Assembly (NCBI GenBank): GCA_947359465.1
Contig: OX375880.1
Location: 24,132,714 to 24,196,713 of the forward strand
Reading direction: 5' to 3'
DNA from: Metellina segmentata
Taxonomy: Eukaryota; Arthropoda; Arachnida; Araneae; Tetragnathidae
DNA: 64,000 nt
In this document: piece by piece, positions 1-11,751 of the stretch
Position numbering within the stretch: position 1 is the stretch's first letter
How the letters are laid out: each line of letters starts with the position of its first letter
The notes under the pieces: generated by a model
Seen by the model: the letters and a program-made list of their open reading frames with translations, nothing else
The model's database searches: none
Told to the model about the DNA's origin: nothing
Position numbers and translations under genes: made by a program

Positions 1-1215
<1,215 letters not shown>

Positions 1216-1216
<1 letters not shown>

Positions 1217-1806
1217 GAATAAATAAGAATGGAGTGTTTGTTTGTACATTGAATATTTTCGACCCATTTCAAGTTTTCTATTCGTTTTAGATACTTCTGA
1301 TGCCAAATCCGCCTTTAGCGCGTTTAATGTATGTCTGTCTGTATGTATATATGTGTCCTATACACGTCCACACGGTTTAACAGTATATTTTCATGAAACT
1401 TCGTATACTGTGAGTACTTATCTTCATTTAGTGAGTAAACTTGTTTGTGTAAGTCTGTCTGTCCGTCTTTCTGTTCTAAGTTCGATTTTGTGTTAGTGTG
1501 TTTGTATAGGCATCACATGAATGTTATTTTTATTGTATATTGGAAAACAATGTGCTTTATTTTATACATCATATATTAGTTTAGGGACTGCAATATTAAA
1601 ATTTTCTTTATTTTCATATTATGATAAGTTTTATTCTAAAACACCATATTAAGTATACTTAAATCAACCATAATTTGGTAGTTTTTGAAAAATTGCAATG
1701 TTTATTGAGAATTACGATTATTTGAATTGCTTTACTAGTACTGCTAAAAAAGCAATTATTTTTTCAAAATTATTTTTTTGTATGGAATTTTATCTCTGAT
1801 ACTTTA
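1216..1806 (+). repeat. Helitron-like dispersed repeat, copy 1
   Basis: About 590 bp that reappear in the same orientation at 63418-64000. Both begin with a run like AATAAGAATGGAGTGTTTG, then a TGTC/TGTA-rich stretch, then a shared AT-rich tail. The opening resembles 5' ends of Helitron or Helentron elements, but no 3' terminus was identified. No coding capacity. Confidence 0.6.
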
Positions 1807-2607
1807 TTTATTTCGAGTCTGATTTCTATTCTTTGCGCAATGTAAACGATTTTCGAACATTTGGGACAGACGATATTTTTCAATGAACGGGAAGAAACAG
1901 AAACTTGTGTTGATTGATCGTGTGCAGGGATATTTTCTGTTTCTTTAATTATTTCGCATTTTTAAATTTTGTGCACTTTTAGTTGTAATTTGTGGCAGCT
2001 GTGCGAGATCAAGAGATAAAAAAGAATTACGAATTAATATCTTAAGAACAACGTTTTACCCGACAACTTTTATTTTGTTTTATTTCGCTGTTTTCTGTTA
2101 TAAATATTCCTTATAAGTTGCATTTTCTTTTCATCGCACGTAATACCATCACAAAGTATTCGACTTAAAGTGGCAAGCAAGTCAGAATAAAGCAAATCTT
2201 TAGTGTAATTATGTCGTTATTGAAAGAATAATAGTGTCTAAAAAAATCTGAACTATAACGTTTCAAACATTAAACAATTCTTTGTTTTTATGCCAGAAGA
2301 AGATGACGAAATTCGATCATTAGGATCTCGTCGTCTCGTCATTTGAAAAAAACTGACTAGACCTCGATCTCTTCATCATCAGAACATCGCCATTATCTGG
2401 ATGATGAGATATTAGCAAAATTATTCACGAACTACCTCGTCCTCAGAAAATTTCCGAGATCTTAAATGACGAGATATCTTGTCGAAATCGACTGGAGGGT
2501 TAATGCGATGTCAAGAGCGATGTTTTACGGTAGGGGAAAAGGGCATATGATCTACAGGATACTCCTTTGGATCAGTGTTTTATAGGGGTATCTCCCCATC
2601 TCCTGAG
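1807..2607. other. AT-rich spacer, no gene seen
   Basis: No supported gene. A short acidic open stretch near 2290-2340 (starting MPEEDDEIRSLGSRR) is followed by stops. It may be a scrap of an unidentified transposase, but the evidence is too thin to name it. Confidence 0.4.
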
Positions 2608-3017
2608 CCGACTAACAGGTCTGGTGGTTAAGGTGTTAGCCTCTAGATAGGAAGGTTCCTGGTTGAAATCCGGGTCAGTGCATGAATGCCTGTAAGGTAA
2701 TTTCAATTAACGTTGTACTAGAGCAACGCAAAGGCTGTTGATGACGGTCCGTGATCAATCCCCTAAGGGACAGATTCGAGCACGACACCACGTAATTTTG
2801 AACCACGGTCAGATGACGAGGCAACACCTGAACTGGCACCCCACTCTCCAAACTTCCATACCAACCCAACGTGAGGACTTTCGGAAACGACAGATTAAAG
2901 TGCACCAGCCGCCTCTACACCATACGCTTACAAATATCGATGAACAGACCTGTATTCGAGCCAGGAAACTTCCGATCTAGAGGCTAACACCTTAACCACC
3001 AGACCGATTGGTCGGAT
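2608..3017 (-). repeat. tRNA-SINE pair in inverted arrangement
   Basis: A forward SINE head (2608-2698, with TGGTGGTTAAGGTG and a mutated B box) is joined to a complete reverse-oriented SINE (2699-3017). The reverse copy ends in the complement of the tRNA-like head. The body matches the consensus seen at 3449-3772. Confidence 0.85.
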
Positions 3018-3448
3018 GGATTTTGGTAAGCGCATAGTATAGAAGCGGTTGGTGCACTTTACGGTCGTGACCTCAAATGTCCTCATGTTGGCGTAGTGTG
3101 GAAGTTTAGAGACTGGACTACTAGCTCAGGTGTTGCCTCGTCATCTGACCGTGGCTTAAAATTACGTGGTGTTATCCTCGGATCTTTCTGTTGGGAGGCC
3201 TTTCAACGGGTATAGTGGTTAAGGTGTTTCTAGATCGGAATGTTCCTGGTTCGAATCCGGGTCAGGGCATGGATGTTTGTGAGCGTATGGTGCAGTGGCA
3301 GTTGGTGCAACTTAAATCTGTCGTGGCCGAAAGTCCTCACGTTGAGTTAGTGTGGAAGTTTGGAGAGTGGAGTGCCAGCTCAGGTGTTGCCTCGTCATCT
3401 GACCGAGGTTCAAAATTACGTGGTGTTGTTCTCGGATCTTTCTATCGG
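3018..3448 (+). repeat. Two partial tRNA-SINE copies
   Basis: The first copy (3018-3188) lacks the tRNA head. The second (about 3196-3448) has a good B box GGTTCGAATCC at 3248-3258 and ends inside the body. Both are forward, in head-to-tail order with the full copy that follows. Confidence 0.85.
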
Positions 3449-3772
3449 GGCCGACCAACCGGTATAGTGGTTAAAGTGTTAGCATTTAGATTGGAAGGTT
3501 CCTGGTTCGAATCCGGGTCAGGGCATGGATGTTTATAAAAGCATGTGGTAGAGGCGGCTGGTGCACCTTAAATCTGTCTTGGCCGAAAGTCCTCACGTTG
3601 GATTGGTGTGGAAGCTTGGAGATCGGGGTGCCAGCTCAGGTGCCTCAGACCGTGGTTCAAAATTATGTGGTGGTGTTTTCGGATCTTTACTTCAGGGGAT
3701 TGATCCCAGACCGTCGTCAATAGCCCGCTGTGTTGCTCTAGTACGTCGTTAACTAAAATTACCATTACCATT
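3449..3772 (+). repeat. Full-length tRNA-derived SINE
   Basis: Best complete forward copy of the window's commonest repeat, about 324 bp. It has a tRNA-like head with A-box-like TATAGTGGTTAAAGTG and a perfect B box GGTTCGAATCC at 3504-3514. A body contains TCGTGGCCGAAAGTCC-like and GGTTCAAAATTA blocks, followed by a conserved 3' part (GGGATTGATCCC, then TAGCCCG, then TACGTCGTTAA) and an ATTACC-rich tail. Pol III internal promoters of this kind are known for tRNA-SINEs. Not a functional tRNA gene. Confidence 0.9.
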
Positions 3773-3918
3773 TCCCTTAGGGGATTGATCCCGGATCGTC
3801 GTCAATAGCCCGTTGTGTTACTCTAGTACGACGTTAATTAAAATTACCAATTATCTATTGGGGGATTGATCACAGACAGTCAACAATAGCCCGTCTTGTC
3901 GCTCTAGTACGACGTTAA
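3773..3918 (+). repeat. Two extra tandem SINE 3' ends
   Basis: Two successive copies of only the SINE 3' part (GGGGATTGATC through GACGTTAATTAA), at about 3778-3845 and 3860-3918, directly after a full SINE. The second ends about 270 bp before the CUB gene start codon and abuts a GC-rich stretch that is probably its promoter and 5' UTR. Confidence 0.8.
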
Positions 3919-4188
3919 TTTAAAAACTTCTCCGTCAGCTGAACACGGGGAGGAACTAAATCCCTTTCCTCCCGAGATCCAATCCTTCCCGACACCCCAT
4001 TAAGCGGAGATTCATCACCCCTGACCGATAACCCGCGGAAAAAGACGAAGCAGCATCTCCGCTCCGACGCCCCCTCCCGGACGGACGCTTCGAGAACTCT
4101 GGAACCCCTAGATTCTATCGATCCCGGACGATCGATGCCGGAATCCGCATCTCCCGTCTCCCGGCACTCATCCGGACGACCGAGGAAG

Positions 4189-4504
4189 ATGGCTGTTCTC
4201 TCTCTGATCCTCCTCCTGTCCGGCCTGCTGCTGCTGGCCACGGCCGCCGACGTTGACCCGGACGTGACGGAGTGCGAGCTGACGACGGGACGTACCCTCA
4301 CGGTCATCAAGTCGGCGGGGTTCCCGGCCCGGTACGGCTCCAATGTGGACTGCCGGTACACCGTACGCAGGAGGTCCAGGTCGGTGTGTTCCGTCACCTT
4401 CCTGTTCAACGTCATGGATCTGGAGCAGAGTCCGAACTGTACCAAGGATTATCTGCTGTTGAGGGGCGAGAAGATGTGTGGGTCGAAGCCCATTGGGTTT
4501 TCGA
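4189..4504 (+). CDS. Two-CUB-domain secreted protein, exon 1
   Basis: First coding exon of a predicted extracellular protein of 290 residues. I chose the ATG at 4189 because it gives a clean signal peptide (MAVLSLILLL then leucines, likely cleaved after ATA-A near residue 20). An in-frame ATG at 4135 would put 18 polar residues before it. CUB domain 1 starts at Cys29, with Cys55, Cys67, Cys84 and Cys97 in this exon. The usual C..DYL core appears as NCTKDYLLLRG, including a possible N-glycosylation site at Asn83. The exon ends at the donor TCGA|GTGAGT, phase 1. It is GC-rich, unlike the surrounding DNA. CUB domains bind proteins or sugars outside the cell; no protease or other catalytic domain is attached, so the specific role is unknown. 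Confidence 0.85.
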
Positions 4505-6735
4505 GTGAGTTGTCATTATATAATGTTGGAAGATTTGGTATTTTGTTTCGATGTGAATGTCAACAGATCCTTAACTATATCGAGTACGGTGTTGAATAAT
4601 ATAGGTAATATATCAGGAATACTATTCTCAGTTTATGTTCCAAAGATGTGTGGTTGAAGCTAATTGGGTTTTCGAGTAAGTTGGTCATTGTCTAATGTAG
4701 GAATATATTTGGTATTTGTTTTTGATCTATATAAATATCAACATGCTCTTAACCCTATCATGTAAGTTGTGTCTATCAAGATGTACGATGTGTTTAATAA
4801 CAAGAGAAATTAAGATATGTCTAAGATGTGTGGGTTGAAGCCAATTGGGTCTTAGAGTAAGTTGATCATTGTCTAATGTAGGAATATGGTAGTTTGTTTA
4901 TATGTAAATGTCAACAGATCCATAACGAGTACGGTGTTGAGAAAGATAATATATCAGGAACACTATTCTCAGTTGATATGCCAAAGATATGTGGGTTGAA
5001 GCTAATGGGTCTTCGAGTAAGTTGGTCATTGTCTAATATAGGAATATATTTGGTATTTGTTTTTGATCTATATAAATATCAACATGCTCTTAACCTTATC
5101 ATGTAAGTTGTGTCTATCAAGATGTACGATGTGTTTAATAACAAGAGGAATTAAGATATGTCTAAGATGTGTGGGTTGAAGCCAATTGGGTCTTAGAGTA
5201 AGTTGGTCATTGTCTAATGTAGGAATATGGTATTTTGTTTATATGTAAATGTCAACAGATCCTTAACTATAGCGAGTACGGTGTTGAGAAAGATAATATA
5301 TCAGGAATAATATTCTCAGTTTATATGTCAGAGATGTGGGTTGAAGCCAATTGGTTTTTCGAGTAAGTTGGTTCTTGTGTAATGTAGGAACATTTGGTAT
5401 TTTGTCTCTGATCTATGTAGGAGTTTGACGTGGTTAGTAAATATTGGTTTCCAGCTCCAGGGATACCCAAGCGATTGTGTTACGGTATTGATATACTGTT
5501 ATTCTATTACCAATCCCTATTTCTCCTCTTCCATCACCTTTCTTATTTAAAGTTGTCTGTCTTCTGATAGGCGCAGCTTGGTCGAATATATGGAACTTGG
5601 GCTATAACCTTCTCCCCCCCCCTCCAAAAAAACCCAACTTTGAGCTATGTACAGGTCAATCTGTCTTTAATCATATCATGTAGAATAAAATAGTACGAGT
5701 ATTAAGAGTAATATTTTAAGATACGCTTTGGATTTGTGGGTCGAAGCCTCTTGTGTTTACGAGTGAGTTGATTATTGTCTGATGTAGGTACATGATATTT
5801 TGCCTGATATATGAAAATGCCAACCTGTTCTTAATTGCATCTTGTACGATGTGTTAAGTGAGATAGCATGTTAGGAGCAATATTCTCAGATACGCTTAAA
5901 ATGTGCGGATGGAAACACATAGGGTTTTTGAATGTATTGGTCATTGTAAATATCCACCTGTCCTTAAGCAAATCGTGTACAATGTGTTGAGTAAGATTGT
6001 ATAACGCAGGTATATCAACCTGTCTTTAACCCTATCGTGTAAAATGTGGAGTAAGATAGTATAACAGGGAATAATGTCCTCAGATAAGCCTAAGATGAGT
6101 TGGCCGAAACTCATTGGGTTTTCGAATGAGTTCGATACTGTCTGTCTAAGGTAGGCACATTTGCAAGTTTGTCTCTGATCTATGTAAATAGCAACCTGTT
6201 CTTAATTATGTCGTGAGCGACTTGTTGGGTTGTTAAATATTCCTTAAGCCTATTATATACGATGCGTTGAGTAAGACGGTATAGCAGAAATAATATTCTC
6301 ATATACACCAAGATGTGCGGATCGAAGCCTATTGGGTTTTTGAGTTAGTTGTCCTTAACCATATCGTCTACAATGAGGAGTAATATAATATGTGATGTTT
6401 TCTCAGATGGGCCTAAAAAGCGTTGACCGAAACTCATTAGGTTTTCGAATCAGTTGGCTACTGTCTGGTTGAGGACACATTTGCAATTTTGTCTCTGATC
6501 TATGTAAATAGTAACCTGTTCTTAATCATATCGTGTGCGACTTGTTGAGTTAAACAAACAATATATTAGAAGTAATATTCTCAGATACGCTTAAGTTGTA
6601 CAGATAAACACCCATTATATTTTCAAGTGAGTTGGTAATGGTCAGATATAGTCGCATTTGGTATTCTCTGATTCCATGTAAATGTCAACAGGTTCTTTAT
6701 TGTGTGCGATGTGTTGAGTAAGCTAGTAGGTCACA
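4471..6735 (+). repeat. Tandem array of decayed exon 1 end plus splice donor
   Basis: About twelve degenerate units, each opening with a version of AAGATGTGTGGGTCGAAGCC followed by CATTGGGTTTTCGAGTGAGT. The first unit is the last 34 coding bases of exon 1 plus the real donor. Later anchors lie at 4643, 4823, 4984, 5164 and 5331, then near 5730, 5898, 6091, 6309, 6414 and 6593. Early units alternate between two types (units 1, 3, 5 against 2, 4), giving a dimer of about 350 bp. Several copies keep a good donor-like GAGTAAGTTG. Later units are strongly diverged. Confidence 0.88.
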
Positions 6736-7510
6736 TTTATAATGTTACGTCTGTTTGTCCAATTTATTAGAAAACTAGTTTACCAAACTAGCTAACGAAT
6801 TGACTGAAACCGGTTTACCTAATTAGAACAAACCTAGTTGGGTTTTGTTTTTATCAGCAATTTTCAAGAGTTCTTGCTTCATACAAACCAGGGTGTAAAA
6901 AAAATCATGATTTAAAAAATATCAATTAATCGGATTTTTTTTATTTAAATCGGATATTTTTAATTTAAATCAGATTTTTTTATTTAAATTTCTGTGGGCC
7001 CTGTACATTGTTTTTACACTAGTTATAAAATTTGTTAAATAAAAAATTGAGTTTGTGACATGGTTTGTGACACATTAATGTTTACTTAACATTTGTTTAA
7101 CTTTAAAACACGTTGACATCTTTCATAGTTTTTCTTGAGTAAATTACAACATCATGTTAACAAATTTATCAGTAAGTGTAAGTGACAGACATAAACTATT
7201 ATGTGAGAAGTAGAATAGAGGACAAAAAGAAATAATCAGACTATAGTAAATTCTAATAATAAAACTGCCGAGCAGCAATAATAAATGATTTTTTTCACTT
7301 ACTTTTAATTCATATTGGATCTTTTTTTCTTCCTGATGACATTGGCTGTGTGTGTGAAAATGTATATATTTTTTTCTACTCTTTAATCTCTCTTGCACAC
7401 CTCAAGAATAAGCTAACTGATAAATGCCTCAAAAAACTAGAGATGGGCGATCCGCTCAGGAGCTGACTCAAAGAGTTAACTCTCTTGACGGAGTGAGCGA
7501 GCGTTGATTC

Positions 7511-7540
7511 GTTAAAAAAGAGCTATAGCTCTTTTTTAAC
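7511..7540. repeat. Perfect 30-bp palindrome
   Basis: GTTAAAAAAGAGCTA followed immediately by its exact reverse complement. A third half-site CTCTTTTTTAACGAATC lies at 7568-7584. It belongs to the subterminal region of the nested hAT and may be a transposase-binding or hairpin site. Confidence 0.8.
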
Positions 7541-8509
7541 CAATCAGGGCTCAAGAGCGGGTAACTCTTTTTTAACGAATCAGAGCTTCCGCTCTAGAAG
7601 AGTCATTTCCGCATGCGATCACCAGCTCAGTGATTCTTTTGGGAGTTGATTCTTTTCGAGATCTGGCTCTTTTCGAAGAATCATTTCCGCATTCGATCTT
7701 TTGCGCTCACTGATTCTTTTGGGAGTTTTTCGAGATCTGGCTCTTTTCGAGAACTGGCTGTTTTCTAAATCTATCGCTCTCGAAGAGTCAATTCCGCACA
7801 CGCTCTTTTGCGCTCCCCAGCATTTTGTTACTTTTTTGAAGTTTCAACTTTTTAAATATCTATGTATTATCAGATCATAAATGTTATTTTTTTATTTTTA
7901 ATTCCATTTTAGGTTGAAAAGGCGTTTTAACGGCTTAAGTCATATCACGCCTTTTAGCACTAATTAAAACTAGTTTTAAGATTGTTATTAAAACATATTC
8001 TAACAATTATTATATTATTTACTTAACATTAATATAATAATAATAAAACCTCGATATCTCGGGTGTGATATTATAAAGCTACACAAAATTAAATTAAACG
8101 TAACTTGTTTTTATTGCATTGCCTTAACAAAACAAGGCATTTTGAAAAAGTTTTAGGAAGAAGGGATTTGGATTTCGAAAATCTTTGGGACAACGAATAT
8201 TCGAGGGAATAGTATACCTATATCTTAAAATAAATAGTTAAAAATCTTAAGTATTTAAATAAATTATTAATATTTTTATTATTTGATTACAAAATATCAT
8301 TTAAATTATCAGAAAGTCTCATTTGGTTCCTAAGTGGTTTTAGCCCAGGACATTCTAGGAGGTGTTTTACGGAAAAAGGGTATCGTTAAACTTTAAAACT
8401 GACAACGCGGACAGAATTAAAGGTTCCCCAAACAAAAATTTCCCATAAATATTTTGACTTTCTCCAGAGCTTTTGAATTTCTTCTAAATTTTGTTCCCTT
8501 GCTATTGAC

Positions 8510-8668
8510 GGCGGGCCGGGATCAATCCCCTAAGGGAAAGATCCGAGGACAATACCTCGTAATTTTGAACCATGGTCAGATGACGAGACAACGCATGAGC
8601 TGGAACCCTCTCTCCAAACTTCCACACCAACCCAACGATCATCAATATATATATATATATATATATAA
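8510..8668 (-). repeat. SINE fragment plus (TA)n microsatellite
   Basis: Reverse-oriented SINE body (8510-8637) without tRNA head, running into a TA dinucleotide run at about 8645-8668. Confidence 0.8.
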
Positions 8669-9321
8669 AGGATGTGTATTTATATAAATAGTACATTTTC
8701 TATACAAATGGATACGATTCACACTATTTCCAAAAGAGAAACCTCTCTAAAATTATGTTTGCAAAAAAAAAATTCTTTAAATTTAGATTTTGCCAGGTTT
8801 ATGGTCTTTCAATGGCCAATTCCGGTGTTTTCCATACCTACTTCCTGTTTTCCCGCCTTGATTAAAATCTTAAATCTCTTCAAGTAATTAACAGAGAAAA
8901 AATCAACAATGTTTTGGAAAGTCAAATAAGTACTTTATCCAATAAAATCGAAAATTTTTGGTCAAAAAGGACATTTTTAACGTGTTTGGATACCTTTATT
9001 GCTACTTTTGTAATCTCTTTGGGTTCATGATGGGAAGTACAAAAAAAAGTTGTCCTCAAAGTAATTTATTCTATATGGACAATTTTAAAGTTATAAGAAT
9101 TGGCATGGTTTTGGGCCATCAATTAAAGTTTACAGCTTAGCAGCCGTATGCTGCAATGCCTTTCGTCCTCAAGCCCCGTTTTCCTCCTTTTGTTGATTTT
9201 AGAGGCAAACTGCGCAATTGCTGGATGAGTGAGTGCTGCGTGGGTGTTCAAACACGCTTGGCGCCTCTTCGTCTGGCGCTCACGTGACAACGAGGGATGT
9301 TCGATGGCCCAAAAATATTTT

Positions 9322-9904
9322 GTACCATTGAGTGGCTAGCCCGGCGTTGCCCGTAATACACAGTATTAAACTGGTGTAAAATTTTCCGCAGATTTCAAAT
9401 CTGTTGAAGATATATTCAATTGAAAATTTATTTATTTAAAGAAAATCATATTGTTAGGTATCAATCTAAACTGAAATTTCCGCAGATTTCAAATACGATG
9501 GAATTTTTACTCCATCATTAACGGTCTAGGAGATAGAAAAAAGATTTTGGACCTCAGTTAAAAGATTTATCGTCTGGCTGGGAAATAAATCGCGCAAAAT
9601 CAAAGCGGAAACGTAAACAATAATTTTCTACGTGTTCTGCGTATGAAAAAAACTTAGCATGATTCCTAACCCTGACTGCACGGTCGCATGAGTAGAAAAC
9701 GTTCTCCGCGTTTGAAAAATCGATGGAGAGTAAAATTATGAAATTCATTTAAAAATCTTCTCGATTGAATTTTAAAATTCGCCGTGACCCAAAAATTGCA
9801 AATAATTTGGACTACCTGTGTGCTAAATCTCGTTGTTGCAAGTGCCATAGAATCGTCGGGATTATGCGGCCCCAAACAAACACTTTCTTTTATAATAGTA
9901 GAGA
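9322..9904 (-). mobile_element. Non-autonomous Helitron, reverse
   Basis: Read on the minus strand it opens TCTCTACTATTATAAAAG (9904 leftward), shares GATTCTATGGCACTTGCAA and GGTCACGGCGAATTTTAAAA blocks with copies at 49177, 59152 and 62154, and ends near the CTAGCCACT motif at 9322-9340. No TSD, as is normal for Helitrons. Confidence 0.75.
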
Positions 9905-10832
9905 CATCTCGATATGTTATATACATTATTATACATCTGAAAGGAGCGCTGAGTCATGAAAAAGAGCTAGCTCTTTTTAGTGAGCGAGCGGTTCCGATCC
10001 GATCCCTGAAAAGAATCATTTTTCCCATCACTACAAAAAACTTTAAACTTCCTACTTGTGTGTGTTTTTTTTAGCTATTGAAATCAGTCACCCCTTTAGT
10101 TTATAATTTTGAATCAAACTGTTGCATACTTCCTTTAAGTATTTATATTATGTATAAGTGCTGTTAATCAGGAATGTTTATACATTACACTTCCTGGCAT
10201 TTAGATTTATGATGTCGTGTGTGTTTACATTACTGTTTCCAGTATATTCTAATAAGTTACAACTGGCTGTTGCAATCTTTTATAATATGCAGTGACTGAC
10301 CCAGTTCCCTCTGAGCTGGGTGTAGCCATTAATGCTGAAATCACCATGGGTGTAGAAAAATTAAAGCCTTTGACCACTTCTGTGATTATTCTGTGGTGCA
10401 TTTACTTAGTTATAAAAATGTGTGATTAGTTGTGATTTAAATCAGTGATTAAAAAAAATCATTTGAATAAAATCATGATTTTAATCGTTGATTTAAATCA
10501 AGTGATTTAAATCTTGACACCCTGATACAAGCCCAGTCGTGCCTCGGTTTTCTTAACAGTTTTGTTGCATCGGTGAACATATTTACGAGTTTTGTCCTCT
10601 CCACGTGCTATTGTTTTTCACATTCAAATTGATCCGCTCGTGACAGCTTTTGAAGTTTTGTATTGAATCTTTTCTAGCGTAATATTCTATATTAAACTTG
10701 CATTTAAGGTTCTGAGAAAATAAAAAAAAGAGGAGAAGGAAATAGTCGCCTTGACCAAGAAATCTGCAAATTTTCTGACGTTCAGTGCTCGAGCTCATTC
10801 AGACGAACATATTTTCTGCTTTATATATAAGA

Positions 10833-11110
10833 CTAGGGGGCTCCGCCCAATTCTCGCTTACGCTCACCAACCCCCGGGGATTGCTACGCAATCCCATTTG
10901 GTTTACTCCGCAAACCAAGACTCCTTTCGCAAGTGATTTCCCTTTTTTTTCAACTTTTACACTTAATACACCCTAAAATAATAGCCGTATGAGTAAAAAA
11001 CCTTCTCCATCTTGTTCCCTGCACAATTTAGAATAAACCATATTAACCTTGTAATTTTGTGATCGTGAAACCGTCTGAGAATTGAGCGAATAAGTGAGCC
11101 CACAAAAAAG
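10833..11110 (-). mobile_element. Helitron fragment with 3' terminus
   Basis: On the minus strand it ends ...GGCGGAGCCCCCTAGT, the typical GC hairpin plus CTAG end of a Helitron. The body matches 34319-35260, with CTTCTCCATCTTGTTCCCTG in common. Internally deleted relative to that copy. Confidence 0.75.
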
Positions 11111-11153
11111 AGAGATCTATCATAAATTTAGAAAGTTTTTAAGAGGTAAACTA

Positions 11154-11601
11154 AGGCCCGGTGCACACATCCGGTTTTTCAACGTGCGACACCGCTGCCG
11201 CAACGCAAGTGCGGTCTGAGATACATTAGATCCAATGGAGCAGTGCACACATGCCTCCAGCGCCTCTGGCGCGACGCACGTCCAACTTGCGTGCAATTTG
11301 TACCGCAGTTCCCAACGGCGCCGCACATGAGTCTCCGTTCTGAAGTACCTTGTTTTTGTAAACAAATGGAAAGTAAATAATTATTAATAAATGGTTGTAT
11401 CCAGAAATGTCTATTTTGTTTCAAAATATACTTTTTTTTTTACACCAAGTAAGCGAAATAAACACGTTTTCTTCGAAAAAATATTTATCACAAATGGCGG
11501 GAAATGAGTTCGTGCGTCATTTCACGGTTATGTGTACACAATTGGGCATTGGTGCTGCAGTGGCGCCGCACGTTGAAAAACCGGATGTGTGCACCGGGCC
11601 T
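11154..11601. mobile_element. 448-bp MITE with TA target duplication
   Basis: Terminal inverted repeats of about 35 bp begin AGGCCCGGTGCACACATCCG and match perfectly at both ends. They are flanked by TA (11152-11153 and 11602-11603). No coding capacity. The superfamily is uncertain, either Tc1/mariner-type or another TA-targeting group. Confidence 0.8.
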
Positions 11602-11751
11602 TAGTCTAAGTAAGGTTGTCATGAGTGACCATAACAACACACTTAAACCTTGTCTCGTAGAGAGGGAACGATATTGGAGGGGGGGGAGGCTACTTCAGGA
11701 ATAACCTCATCATCTGTCCTTGGTTCAAAATTGCATGGTGTTGTTCTAGGA

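Larger units (their letters stand above)
7438..10033. mobile_element. hAT-type DNA transposon nested in the outer one
   Basis: Terminal inverted repeats TAGAGATGGGCG and its right-hand partner TAGTGATGGGAA (read inward), with a perfect 8-bp TSD CAAAAAAC at 7430-7437 and 10034-10041. The subterminal part carries many inverted GAGCTC-like hairpins and GAGTCAT/GATTCTTTT motifs. It contains a SINE piece (8510-8637), a (TA)n run and a reverse Helitron (about 9322-9904). No coding capacity. Confidence 0.85.
6889..10524. mobile_element. hAT-type DNA transposon, outer, non-coding
   Basis: Ends CAGGGTGTAAAAAAAATCAT (left) and ...AAATCTTGACACCCTG (right) are inverted repeats rich in GATTTAAATC. The 8-bp flanks ATACAAAC (6881-6888) and ATACAAGC (10525-10532) differ at one base, as expected of an old hAT TSD. 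No transposase is seen. The interior is split by the second hAT at 7438-10033. Confidence 0.8.

Noticed and set aside
3241..3520. tRNA genes suggested by good B boxes (GGTTCGAATCC)
   Set aside because: These are heads of SINE copies. They continue into the SINE body and lack a complete cloverleaf with an acceptor stem.
3915..4445. 176-codon minus-strand open frame opposite CUB exon 1
   Set aside because: A shadow of a GC-rich exon. It has no motif, and the plus strand has a signal peptide, domain and splice sites.
4894..5106. Small open frames in intron 1 containing KICGLKLMG-like peptides
   Set aside because: They are decayed copies of the exon 1 end in the tandem array, with no acceptor or continuation.
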